Positions 1 to 13,161 of a stretch of 64,000 nt of DNA are shown in pieces. The translations under genes and the position numbers were made by a program. Position 1 is the first letter of the stretch. The number at the start of each line of letters is the position of its first letter. The notes below the pieces were generated by a model. The model was not told the DNA's origin. It searched no databases and saw only the letters and a list, made by a program, of their open reading frames with translations. Source of the stretch: Streptomyces sp. KL109B (GTDB taxonomy: Bacteria > Actinomycetota > Actinomycetes > Streptomycetales > Streptomycetaceae); assembly GCF_030766935.1 (NCBI RefSeq), contig NZ_JASERL010000015.1, positions 215,469 through 279,468 of the forward strand, read 5' to 3'.

Positions 1-891
1 CGCATCGGTGTCGATGGCGAACAAGGTCCCGGCCGCGACGGCCTTACGCAGCAACCTCCGCGGCGGATCAAGCCGCTCCGGCCGACTGTTGATCTCCACG
101 GCCGTCCCGGCATCCGCACACGCCGCGAACACCTCCTCCGCGTCGAACGTCGACTCGGGCCGCCCCTTGCCGGTGACGAGGCGCCCGGTGCAGTGACCGA
201 GGATGTCGGCGTGCGGATTGCGCACGGCGGCCACCAAGCGGCGCGTCATCGCGGCGGCGTCCATCCGCAGCTTGGAGTGGACCGAGACGACGACCACGTC
301 GAGGCGTTCCAACAGCTCGGGCTCCTGGTCGAGCGAACCGTCGTCGAGGATGTCGCACTCGATGCCGGTGAGCAGCCGGAACGGCGCCCAGGTCGCGTTG
401 AGTTCGGCCACCACGTCCAACTGCTCGCGCAGCCGCTGCGGCGACAGTCCGCGCGCCACGGTCAGGCGCGGCGAGTGGTCGGTGAGCACCGCCCACTCGT
501 GGCCGAGGTCCCGTGCCGCGCGGCCCATCTCCTCGATGGGGCTGCCGCCGTCGGACCAGTCGGAGTGCAGGTGGCAGTCGCCGCGCTGCAGCGCCCGCAG
601 CGCGACGCCCACGTCCCCCTCGACCGGCACCGTGCGGGCGAGCTCGTCCTCCAGGTGCGTGAGGTAGTCCGGCACCTGCCCGGCGGCGGCCTCCCGCACC
701 ACGGCGGCGGTCTTGGGGCCGATGCCCTTGAGGGATTCCAGCGATCCGGCGGCGAGGTGCCGCGCGAGCTCCGCGTCGCCCAGGTCGTCGACCACGCGCG
801 CGGCGGTGCGAAACGCGCGCACCCGATAGGTGGGCGCACCGCCGCGCTCCAGCAGGAACGCGATCCGCTCCAGCGCCCGCACGGGCTTCAT
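1..891 (-). CDS. PHP-domain phosphoesterase with N-terminal helix-hairpin-helix region (3' end cut by window)
   Basis: The reading frame is open from its ATG to the window edge (297 codons), so the C-terminus is missing. A helix-hairpin-helix stretch (LESLKGIGPKTAAVV, about residues 51-65) precedes a PHP domain with the metal-binding GDCHLHSDWSDG (about 104-115) and LTDHSPRLTV (about 136-145). This is the order seen in the C-terminal half of PolX-type DNA polymerases, but no nucleotidyltransferase domain comes first, so it is the stand-alone histidinol-phosphatase-like form. A role in nucleic-acid or phosphoester hydrolysis is inferred. A GGAGGTGG ribosome site 6 nt upstream supports the start. 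Confidence 0.85.
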   Translation of the reverse strand, partial: MKPVRALERIAFLLERGGAPTYRVRAFRTAARVVDDLGDAELARHLAAGSLESLKGIGPKTAAVVREAAAGQVPDYLTHLEDELARTVPVEGDVGVALRALQRGDCHLHSDWSDGGSPIEEMGRAARDLGHEWAVLTDHSPRLTVARGLSPQRLREQLDVVAELNATWAPFRLLTGIECDILDDGSLDQEPELLERLDVVVVSVHSKLRMDAAAMTRRLVAAVRNPHADILGHCTGRLVTGKGRPESTFDAEEVFAACADAGTAVEINSRPERLDPPRRLLRKAVAAGTLFAIDTDA

Positions 892-1135
892 CGTCGCCAC
901 CTCCGGCCGACCCCAGCCCCCTCCGCGTACGACTCAAGCCTGCCGTACAGCCAGCGGACCGGCACCCGTAGCCGCCCGTGCCCGTGGCCTGCGGTCCACG
1001 TTCGTCCGTGCCGAACGGCCACAGTCGGCCCCGAAAGTATGGTGCCCCACCACATGTGCCGCTGACCTGCGTGTTCCTACCTTGTGCCAGCACAGACACG
1101 TCCCCACCAACGCCCAACGCCTGGAAGTGGTGCAC

Positions 1136-2560
1136 ATGGCCTCCGCAGCAACCGCTCCACCAACGCCCGGGAATCTCAAGCGCATTGTCGCGGCGAGCCT
1201 CATCGGCACCACGATCGAGTGGTACGACTTCTTCCTCTACGGCAGCGCCGCGGCGCTGGTCTTCAACAAGCTCTTCTTTCCCGAGTCCGATCCCCTGGTC
1301 GGCACCCTGCTCTCCTTCCTGACGTACGCCGTCGGGTTCGCCGCGCGCCCGCTGGGCGCGCTCGTCTTCGGGCACTACGGCGACCGGCTCGGCCGCAAGA
1401 AGCTCCTGGTGGTGAGCCTGCTGATGATGGGCGGCGCCACCTTCGCCATCGGTCTGCTGCCGACCCATGCGACGGTCGGCACGGCCGCGCCGGTGCTGCT
1501 CACCGTGTTGCGCCTGGTCCAGGGCTTCGCCCTCGGCGGCGAGTGGGGCGGCGCGGTGCTCCTCGTCTCCGAGCACGGCGACGCGCGCCGCCGCGGCTTC
1601 TGGGCGTCCTGGCCGCAGACGGGGGCGCCCGCGGGACAGCTCCTCGCGACCGGTGTGCTCTCGGCGCTGACCGCGCTGATCTCGGACGCCGCGTTCGACG
1701 ACTGGGGCTGGCGCATCCCGTTCCTGCTCTCCGGCGTACTCGTGCTCGTGGGTCTGTGGATACGGCTGTCCGTCGACGAATCCCCCGTCTTCAAGGAGGC
1801 GTTGGCGCGCGCCGAGGCCCGCAAGGCGGCCGCGAGCGACACCGTGGAGAAGATGCCGCTCGTCGCCGTACTGCGCCACCACTGGCGTGACGTGCTGGTC
1901 GCCATCGGCGCGCGGATGGCCGAGAACATCAGCTACTACGTCATCACCGCCTTCATCCTCGTGTACGCCACCACCTCGGCCGGCGTCTCGAAGCAGACCG
2001 CGCTGAACGCCGTACTCATCGCGTCCGCCGTGCACTTCGCGGTGATCCCCGCCTGGGGCGCCCTCTCCGACCGGGTCGGCCGCAGGCCCGTGTATCTGCT
2101 GGGCGCGGCGGGCGTCGGCCTGTGGATGTTCCCGTTCTTCTCGCTGATCGACTCGGCGGACTTCGGCGGCCTGCTCCTCGCGGTGACCGTCGGCCTGGTG
2201 CTGCACGGCGCCATGTACGCACCGCAGGCCGCGTTCTTCTCCGAGATGTTCGCGACGCGGATGCGGTACTCCGGGGCCTCGATCGGCGCGCAGTTCGCCT
2301 CGGTGGCGGCGGGCGCGCCCGCGCCGCTCATCGCCACGGCGCTGCTGTCCGAGTACGGCTCCTCGACGCCGATCGCCCTGTACGTCGTCGCGGCCGCGCT
2401 GCTGACGCTGATCGCGGTCGGCGTGGCCAAGGAGACCCGGCACCGCGACCTGTCCGACCTCGACGCCGACGCCGGTGCCGGTGCCGGTGCCGGTGCCGGG
2501 CACGGGGTCGGCGGCGGGGCGGCGCCGTCCGATCGGCCCTCCGGCGCGCACCGCGTGTGA
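1136..2560 (+). CDS. MFS transporter, metabolite:H+ symporter (MHS) type
   Basis: This 474-residue polytopic membrane protein opens with LIGTTIEWYDFFLYG and carries the loop motif GHYGDRLGRKK, both typical of the MHS subfamily (shikimate, proline/betaine and alpha-ketoglutarate permeases). The charge and hydrophobicity pattern fits twelve helices. The substrate cannot be read from sequence; an organic acid or compatible solute imported with protons is the family expectation. The C-terminal tail is low-complexity, with Asp-Ala then Gly-Ala repeats from a GGTGCC hexamer repeat. I chose the ATG preceded by GGAAGTGG rather than the longer open frame. It converges on the TPR-CHAT gene, with a strong inverted repeat between them. 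Confidence 0.88.
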   Translation: MASAATAPPTPGNLKRIVAASLIGTTIEWYDFFLYGSAAALVFNKLFFPESDPLVGTLLSFLTYAVGFAARPLGALVFGHYGDRLGRKKLLVVSLLMMGGATFAIGLLPTHATVGTAAPVLLTVLRLVQGFALGGEWGGAVLLVSEHGDARRRGFWASWPQTGAPAGQLLATGVLSALTALISDAAFDDWGWRIPFLLSGVLVLVGLWIRLSVDESPVFKEALARAEARKAAASDTVEKMPLVAVLRHHWRDVLVAIGARMAENISYYVITAFILVYATTSAGVSKQTALNAVLIASAVHFAVIPAWGALSDRVGRRPVYLLGAAGVGLWMFPFFSLIDSADFGGLLLAVTVGLVLHGAMYAPQAAFFSEMFATRMRYSGASIGAQFASVAAGAPAPLIATALLSEYGSSTPIALYVVAAALLTLIAVGVAKETRHRDLSDLDADAGAGAGAGAGHGVGGGAAPSDRPSGAHRV

Positions 2561-2568
2561 CATCGAGG

Positions 2569-2605
2569 GCCTGACGTGCCGCCTGCCCGGTCCGCCGACG
2601 GCACG

Positions 2606-2611
<6 letters not shown>
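2569..2611. terminator. Bidirectional hairpin between MFS and TPR-CHAT genes
   Basis: Perfect 13-bp arms (GCCTGACGTGCCG and CGGCACGTCAGGC) are separated by 17 nt. The hairpin lies just after the MFS stop and covers the stop codon of the converging gene, so it can serve both transcripts. There is no U-tract, as is usual in this group. Confidence 0.75.
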
Positions 2612-8203
<5,592 letters not shown>

Positions 8204-8258
8204 TGTTTCCACCCCGTGCGTTCGTAGGGAATCCAGGGCCTGTCGTTTGGATCAGGCT

Positions 8259-9188
8259 CTAGTCCGGCGCGGCCCCGCCCCTCAGGTGGGAGCTGAGCGC
8301 GGCTCCCGCTTCGGGTGGGAGTACGCCGGTGTGTTCGATGCCGAGCTGTTGGGCGAGCGCGCCGGCGTGCAGCCGGGTCACCGCTTCGACGGTCTGGGCG
8401 TACGCCTCCAGGGCGAGGCGCAGCCGCTTGCGGGCGGTGACGGCCATGACGGCGGCGACGACCGCGGCGGGCCACCACCACCAGGCGAGCAGCCCGTACG
8501 GCACGGCCCAACCGCCGAGCGCCGCCGCCGCGCTGACGGCTTCTCGGCCCGCGGTGACCTCGCCGCGGGTCTCCTGCGGGACGTGGAACCACAGCACAGG
8601 CCACACCACGGCCAGGTCGAGGCGCAGATCGCGGTCGAGGCGGAGGGCGACGGCGTGCAGGCGGTCGCCGCTCCAGGTGGGCCGCTCCGGTCGCTCCTGC
8701 GCGATGCGTGTCATGGCGTGGTGGGCGACGTGCCGCTCGCTGTGGTCGAAGGGGGTGCGGGTCGCCAGCGCGCGTGCCGCGGCGTTCCGCGCGCCGTGGT
8801 AGCGCTCTCGCGCCGCGGACCAGCGCCGTCTGCGCCACTCGACGCGGGCCGCGACGGGTCGGCGCAGCGGTCTCGGCAGCGACCGCCACCCGGCGGCCAG
8901 CACGGCCCGTTCGACGAACGAGCCGAGTGCCTGGGCCCACAGGCCGACGGCCGCCGCGCCGAGGAGGACGGCGGCGAGGAGCACGACCTGCCCGCCGAGC
9001 GTGGTCGCCGCGGGGGCCTTGGCCCACTCGGTGACCTGTGCGGTCAGCCGGTGCACGGCGAACGGGTCCCGCTGCCCGAGCACCCGTGCCGCTGCCGCCA
9101 CCGCCAGGTACAGGACGCCGGGCAGTACCAGCAGGGACAGCCACCGTTCGGCGAGCCGTTTGCCGAGCTCGCCGAGGAATCCCCCCAT
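8259..9188 (-). CDS. Membrane protein of the TPR-CHAT cassette, function unknown
   Basis: I do not recognise a named family. The 309-residue protein has hydrophobic segments near residues 14-33 (LVLPGVLYLAVAAAARVLG), about 50-80 and about 220-250 (AVPYGLLAWWWWPAAVVAAV), with a long basic cytoplasm-like stretch between the second and third. The start ATG shares its A with the TGA of the preceding small gene (TGATG), which implies translational coupling. The TPR-CHAT gene follows 55 nt later on the same strand. I infer that it anchors the system to the membrane or is the protease target; neither is shown by sequence. Confidence 0.75.
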   Translation of the reverse strand: MGGFLGELGKRLAERWLSLLVLPGVLYLAVAAAARVLGQRDPFAVHRLTAQVTEWAKAPAATTLGGQVVLLAAVLLGAAAVGLWAQALGSFVERAVLAAGWRSLPRPLRRPVAARVEWRRRRWSAARERYHGARNAAARALATRTPFDHSERHVAHHAMTRIAQERPERPTWSGDRLHAVALRLDRDLRLDLAVVWPVLWFHVPQETRGEVTAGREAVSAAAALGGWAVPYGLLAWWWWPAAVVAAVMAVTARKRLRLALEAYAQTVEAVTRLHAGALAQQLGIEHTGVLPPEAGAALSSHLRGGAAPD

Positions 9189-9583
9189 CACGGCAGCCGC
9201 TGTCGCAGCAGGGGCCGGCCGTTGACCTCGCACACGGGTGCCTCGCCGACCCGGTCGGCCCACACGTACCGGGAGCAGAGGCCGGACGGGCACACGTGCG
9301 CGCTCTCCGTCGGCACCGGGGAGAGCCCCGCCACGGCCGCACCGGGGTCGCGGCGCGGGTGCGATCCGCCGTACACCCCGAGTACGTCCCCGGTCGCCCG
9401 GATCGCCCGGTGCAGCGCGTCGAGCGGCTCGCGCAGATCCCGCCCGGCCCGAGCGGCTCCGAGCACCTCGTCAAGGAGCGTGGCGGCGCCGCCCAGGTCC
9501 TCCCGGAGCCGGTCCGTCTCTCCGCAGACGTGTGCCAACCCGTCGCTCACCAGATCGTCCGCCGAAGACGACATCGGCCCCAC
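9188..9583 (-). CDS. Small cysteine-containing protein opening the TPR-CHAT cassette
   Basis: This protein has about 131 residues and no recognised family. The N-terminal two thirds are predicted helical and acidic, with regularly spaced leucines. The C-terminal third holds three cysteines (HVCPSGLCSRY and PVCEV), which could bind metal or respond to redox state. The listed start is a GTG six nt after GAGGGG; an ATG three codons later (9574) is possible. Its stop overlaps the start of the membrane-protein gene by one base. As first gene of the cassette it could be the regulator or sensor, which is inference only. Confidence 0.65.
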   Translation of the reverse strand: MGPMSSSADDLVSDGLAHVCGETDRLREDLGGAATLLDEVLGAARAGRDLREPLDALHRAIRATGDVLGVYGGSHPRRDPGAAVAGLSPVPTESAHVCPSGLCSRYVWADRVGEAPVCEVNGRPLLRQRLP

Positions 9584-9693
9584 CCCCGTCCCCTCGTACC
9601 GTCGCGTCCCGCACGCGCCGCGTTGTCCATAGTGCCACTCGGGTCATGTCGTCGATCGCCGGTCAACACCCCTTGGCGTCATGGGCGTTGACG

Positions 9694-9726
9694 CTCATGA
9701 CCGGCTCACGACCGGCTCATGACCGG
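9694..9726. repeat. Three tandem 11-bp units (CTCAYGACCGG)
   Basis: The units CTCATGACCGG, CTCACGACCGG and CTCATGACCGG are head-to-tail. They begin upstream of the TPR-CHAT cassette and run into the stop codon of the PucR-type gene. The 11-bp period puts each unit on about the same face of the helix. Confidence 0.8.
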
Positions 9727-11648
9727 CCGGGGTCCGCCAGCCGGTGCAGCCGCAGGGCGAGTTGGATCTCAAGGGCGCGTTCCGGCGCCTGCCAGTCCTC
9801 GCCGAGGAGGCTGCCTATCCGCTCCAGGCGCTGCGCGACCGTGTTCACGTGCACGTGCAGCGCGTCCTTCGTCCTGGCCGGGCTCATGCCGGACGCGAAG
9901 TAGGCGTCGAGGGTGCGCAGCAGGTCGGTGCCTCTGCGCTCGTCGTAGGAGGTGACGGCACCGATGGTGCGGGTGACGAACCCGGCGACGTCCCTGCTGT
10001 CGGCGAGCAGCAGCCCGAGGAAGCCGAAGTCCTCGGCCGCCGCGCCCTGTCCCGCTCTGCCGAGCAGCCGCAGCGAGTCGAGGCAGCGCTGCGCCTCGGC
10101 GTAGGCGGCTGCCGCCCGCTCGGCGCGCTCGGCCAGCTCGGCGACCGGGGCGGACGCGCCCACGGTGACGCTCTCGTGGACGGTCTCGGAGAGTCTGCTC
10201 GCGACGTGTGCGGCAAGCGCGGACGCGTTGGTGGCGTACAACGGCAGCAGCAGGACGGTGCCGCCGTCGCGCGGGGCGGCCAGTCCGTGCCGGGTCGCCG
10301 CGAGGTGGCCCGCGGCGGAGCCCAGGCGGCGGCGCGCGGCCGCCTCCTGCTCGGCGTCCCCGGTGCCCTCCAGGCGGGCGGCGAGCACCACATGCGTCGC
10401 GTCGAGGTCGGCGTGCAGCCGCTGCGCCCGCTCGCGCAGCAGCCGCGGATCGCGGTCGCGCCCGTCCAGCAGGTCGTCCAACAGCTCGCCGCGCACCCGC
10501 TGTTCGGCCTCGGCCGCGGAGCGCCGGGCGAGCAGCAGCAGCGAGGTCACCATGGCGGCGCGCTCCAGGGTGCGCTGGTCGACCGGGTCGAGGCCGGGGT
10601 GGCCGCGCAGCACGAGAGCGCCGAGCAGTTCGCCGCCTGCGGCGACGGCCGCGACCCAGTCGTCCTCGTACCGCACCGCGTGCCCGTCGGAGCGGGACGC
10701 CTTGACGGCGCGGCAGGGCGCCGCCTCCGGGTCGGTGAACTCCACGGTTCCGTCGAGGACTTGGGAGACGGCGGCGGCCACGTCGTGCACTCCGCCGCCG
10801 CGCAGCACCAGCTCGGCGAGCCGGTCGTGCACGTCGGAGGCGCGCTCGATGACGCCGCTGCGGTCCCGGATGATCTCGTTGGCCCGCTCGAGCTCGCACA
10901 GTGCCTGCCGGGTCTCGGTGAGCAGGTTCGCGGTGTCGATGGCCGCCGCGGCGAGCGCCGCGAACGAGCCGAGCAGGGCGATCTCCTCGCGCTCGAAGAT
11001 CCGGGTGCGCCGGTCGGAGGCGAACAGCACGCCGATGACCTGCGCTCCCAGCATGAGCGGGACACCGAGGATGGCGACGAGCCCTTCGTCCCGGACGCCC
11101 GCGTCGATGCTGTGGGTGTGCTGGAAGCGCACGTCCTGCCCGTAGTTGTCGGTGACGTACGGCCGCGCGGTCTGCGCGACGAGGCCGCCGAGTCCCTCGC
11201 CCATGCCGAGGCGGAGCTGCTGGAAGCGCGCCGCGACCGAGCCTTCGGTGACCCGCATGCTGGTGTCGCCCCTGACCGGGTCGTTCAGTGTCAGATAGGC
11301 GACGTCGGTGCCGAGCAGCGAGCGGGCCCGCTGGACGATGGCGTGCAGCACCGCGTCCAGGTCGCGCAGGCCCGCGAGGTCGTGCGCCGTCTCGAACAGC
11401 GCGGACAGCTCCGCCTCGCGGCGCCGCCTGCCCTCCATGTCGGCGCGCACGCGCAGCGCGAGCGCCTTGGCCGCTTCCAGTGCCGCTATCCGCTCGGGCG
11501 TCGCGCCCTCGGCCCGTGCGAGCAGCACGGGCTGTTCATAGGCGTCGGCGGAGGCGCCCCTGGCGAGCAGCTCCAGGAACGGGGCCTGCGGGTCCTCGGT
11601 GACGACCGGGCCGGAGGCGGCGGGTGAGTGCGGTTGGTGGCGCGACAT
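9717..11648 (-). CDS. GAF-domain regulator with PucR/CdaR-type C-terminal helix-turn-helix
   Basis: The 643-residue protein has an N-terminal helical lead, a GAF domain (from about ELSALFETAHDLAGL through GVLFASDRR, residues about 90-230), a central region, and a C-terminal PucR HTH: LLRTLDAYFASGMSPARTKDALHVHVNTVAQRLERI. This architecture belongs to cytoplasmic transcription regulators that sense a small ligand, often for purine or sugar-acid catabolism; the ligand here is unknown. No ribosome site is clear; I took the ATG at MSRHQPH, and an ATG three codons upstream is also possible. The gene ends 133 nt before the TPR-CHAT cassette on the same strand, so read-through is possible. Confidence 0.88.
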   Translation of the reverse strand: MSRHQPHSPAASGPVVTEDPQAPFLELLARGASADAYEQPVLLARAEGATPERIAALEAAKALALRVRADMEGRRRREAELSALFETAHDLAGLRDLDAVLHAIVQRARSLLGTDVAYLTLNDPVRGDTSMRVTEGSVAARFQQLRLGMGEGLGGLVAQTARPYVTDNYGQDVRFQHTHSIDAGVRDEGLVAILGVPLMLGAQVIGVLFASDRRTRIFEREEIALLGSFAALAAAAIDTANLLTETRQALCELERANEIIRDRSGVIERASDVHDRLAELVLRGGGVHDVAAAVSQVLDGTVEFTDPEAAPCRAVKASRSDGHAVRYEDDWVAAVAAGGELLGALVLRGHPGLDPVDQRTLERAAMVTSLLLLARRSAAEAEQRVRGELLDDLLDGRDRDPRLLRERAQRLHADLDATHVVLAARLEGTGDAEQEAAARRRLGSAAGHLAATRHGLAAPRDGGTVLLLPLYATNASALAAHVASRLSETVHESVTVGASAPVAELAERAERAAAAYAEAQRCLDSLRLLGRAGQGAAAEDFGFLGLLLADSRDVAGFVTRTIGAVTSYDERRGTDLLRTLDAYFASGMSPARTKDALHVHVNTVAQRLERIGSLLGEDWQAPERALEIQLALRLHRLADPGRS

Positions 11649-11786
11649 GCAGACAAGCATTACCCGTCGGGCGGTCGGGCCTGCTAGGCCTGTGGACAAC
11701 TCGGGTCGTCGCGGAGTCCCCGTCACTCTGCCGAGCGACCGCACTCCGTGACGAATCCTCCCAAACTCCGCAAAATTCAGGGGTTT

Positions 11787-12575
11787 TCAGTGGGCGGACC
11801 AGCCGCCGTCGAGAACGAGGGACGTGCCGGTCATGAACGAGGCGTGCGGCGTGCACAGATACGCGACGGCCTCGGCGACCTCGGCGGGTTCGACGAGCCG
11901 CTTGATCGCGCTGTCCTGCAGCATCACCTCGCCGAGCACCCGCTCCTCGGGGATGCCGTGCGCGGCGGCCTGGTCGGCGACCTGTCGCTCGACGAGCGGC
12001 GTGCGCACATAGCCGGGGTTCACGCAGTTCGAGGTGACGCCGTGCGCCGCCCCTTCCAGCGCGGCCGTCTTCGACAGACCTTCGAGGCCGTGCTTCGCGG
12101 CGACGTACGCCGATTTGTACGCGGAGGCCCGCAGCCCGTGCACCGACGACACGTTCACGACGCGCCCCCAGCCCTGCCCGTACATGTGCGGCAGCGCGCC
12201 GCGCAGCAGCCGGAACGGGGCCTCCAGCATTACGGTGAGGACGGTGTGGAAGACGTCGGGCGGGAACTCCTCGATGGGCCGGACCAGTTGGATTCCGGCG
12301 TTGTTCACGAGGACGTCGGTGCCGGCCGCCGCCTCCTCCGCGGCGTCGAGGTCGGTCAGGTCCAGGACGTACGGCTCGACGCCATCGGCCTCCCCTGCCA
12401 ACTCCTCGAGCCCCGCCGCGTCCCGGTCCACCGCTCTGACCTTGGCGCCCGCCGCGGCGAGGCGCAGGGCACAGGCCCGGCCGATGCCACTGGCGGCGCC
12501 TGTGACGAGTGCGGTGCGGCCGCCGAGGTCCAGTTCGGGGGCGGCGGGCGTGGTCAGCGAGGTGCGCGGCGTCAT
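11787..12575 (-). CDS. Short-chain dehydrogenase, 3-hydroxybutyrate dehydrogenase type
   Basis: The 262-residue cytosolic SDR has the NAD-binding TGAASGIG (about residues 25-32), the NNAG motif, the catalytic NVSSVHG and SAYVAAKHG (Ser, Tyr, Lys), and C-terminal SFMTGTSLVLDGGWSAH. The overall pattern matches D-3-hydroxybutyrate dehydrogenases, which interconvert 3-hydroxybutyrate and acetoacetate during ketone body or PHB turnover. Other SDR substrates cannot be excluded. There is no ribosome site; TAGGGT ends 7 nt before the ATG, which suggests leaderless transcription. The Nudix gene lies 55 nt upstream on the same strand. Confidence 0.83.
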   Translation of the reverse strand: MTPRTSLTTPAAPELDLGGRTALVTGAASGIGRACALRLAAAGAKVRAVDRDAAGLEELAGEADGVEPYVLDLTDLDAAEEAAAGTDVLVNNAGIQLVRPIEEFPPDVFHTVLTVMLEAPFRLLRGALPHMYGQGWGRVVNVSSVHGLRASAYKSAYVAAKHGLEGLSKTAALEGAAHGVTSNCVNPGYVRTPLVERQVADQAAAHGIPEERVLGEVMLQDSAIKRLVEPAEVAEAVAYLCTPHASFMTGTSLVLDGGWSAH

Positions 12576-12582
12576 GACAAGA

Positions 12583-12588
12583 ACCCTA
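12583..12588 (-). promoter_or_regulatory. -10-like box TAGGGT for a leaderless SDR transcript
   Basis: The hexamer ends 7 nt before the ATG and there is no Shine-Dalgarno sequence between them. Confidence 0.55.
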
Positions 12589-12630
12589 GGCAGTTGATCA
12601 GCGCCGCCCGATGTGGGCGGCACCCATACT

Positions 12631-13110
12631 TCAGCGCTCGGTCGTGGTCTCGAACCATGTGGGCCCCTCGGCCTGCGCCTGCTTGATCCGGAACATCGCG
12701 AACTCGCCGAGCGGCGGCAGCGCGTCCAGGGAGAACCAGTCGACGTCCAGCGACTCGTCGTCGTTGACGCGGGCCGCGCCACCGGTGGCCCGGCAGCGGA
12801 AGGACGTGTCCATGAACTGGCACTGGTCACCATTGGGGTACGTGACCGGCTCCAGGGCCTGCACGAGCACGACCCGCTCGACGACGCACTCGACGCCGGT
12901 CTCCTCGAAGACCTCACGCACGGCGACATCGGCGGGCTGCTCGCCCGGCTCGGGGATCCCGCCGATGATCGACCAGTTGCCGGTGTCCGCGCGCCGCCCG
13001 AGGAGCACCCGGCCCTCGTCGTCGAAGACGACGGCGCTGACTCCCGGGAGAAGCAGCAACTGGTGGCCCGCGGTGGCCCGGATCGTACGGATGAATTCAG
13101 GAGTCGCCAT
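12631..13110 (-). CDS. NUDIX hydrolase
   Basis: The 159-residue protein contains a complete Nudix box, GGIPEPGEQPADVAVREVFEETGV (GX5EX7REVXEEXGX), preceded by VLLGRRADTGNWSI. The flanking residues (YPNGDQCQFMDTSFRCR, then a DW-F-L-LP segment) resemble actinobacterial Nudix proteins annotated as ADP-ribose pyrophosphatase or MutT-like. The substrate, a nucleoside diphosphate linked to another moiety, is not determined. No ribosome site is present; TAGGGT lies 7 nt before the start. Confidence 0.9.
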   Translation of the reverse strand: MATPEFIRTIRATAGHQLLLLPGVSAVVFDDEGRVLLGRRADTGNWSIIGGIPEPGEQPADVAVREVFEETGVECVVERVVLVQALEPVTYPNGDQCQFMDTSFRCRATGGAARVNDDESLDVDWFSLDALPPLGEFAMFRIKQAQAEGPTWFETTTER

Positions 13111-13117
13111 GCGAACG

Positions 13118-13123
13118 ACCCTA
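13118..13123 (-). promoter_or_regulatory. -10-like box TAGGGT for a leaderless Nudix transcript
   Basis: The box ends 7 nt from the ATG, the same arrangement as in the SDR gene downstream. Confidence 0.55.
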
Positions 13124-13161
13124 CCTGTACGCCACAACGAACCGGCAGGCCAAGGGCCCCG

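Noticed and set aside
68..2563. An 831-codon leftward frame opposite the MFS gene and across the PHP gene
   Set aside because: The residues are low-complexity Arg/Gly/Glu runs; the MFS and PHP frames carry clear family motifs in the same DNA.
9583..9716. Attachment site or island boundary next to the TPR-CHAT cassette
   Set aside because: No tRNA, integrase or long direct repeat flanks the cassette, and its base composition matches the neighbours.
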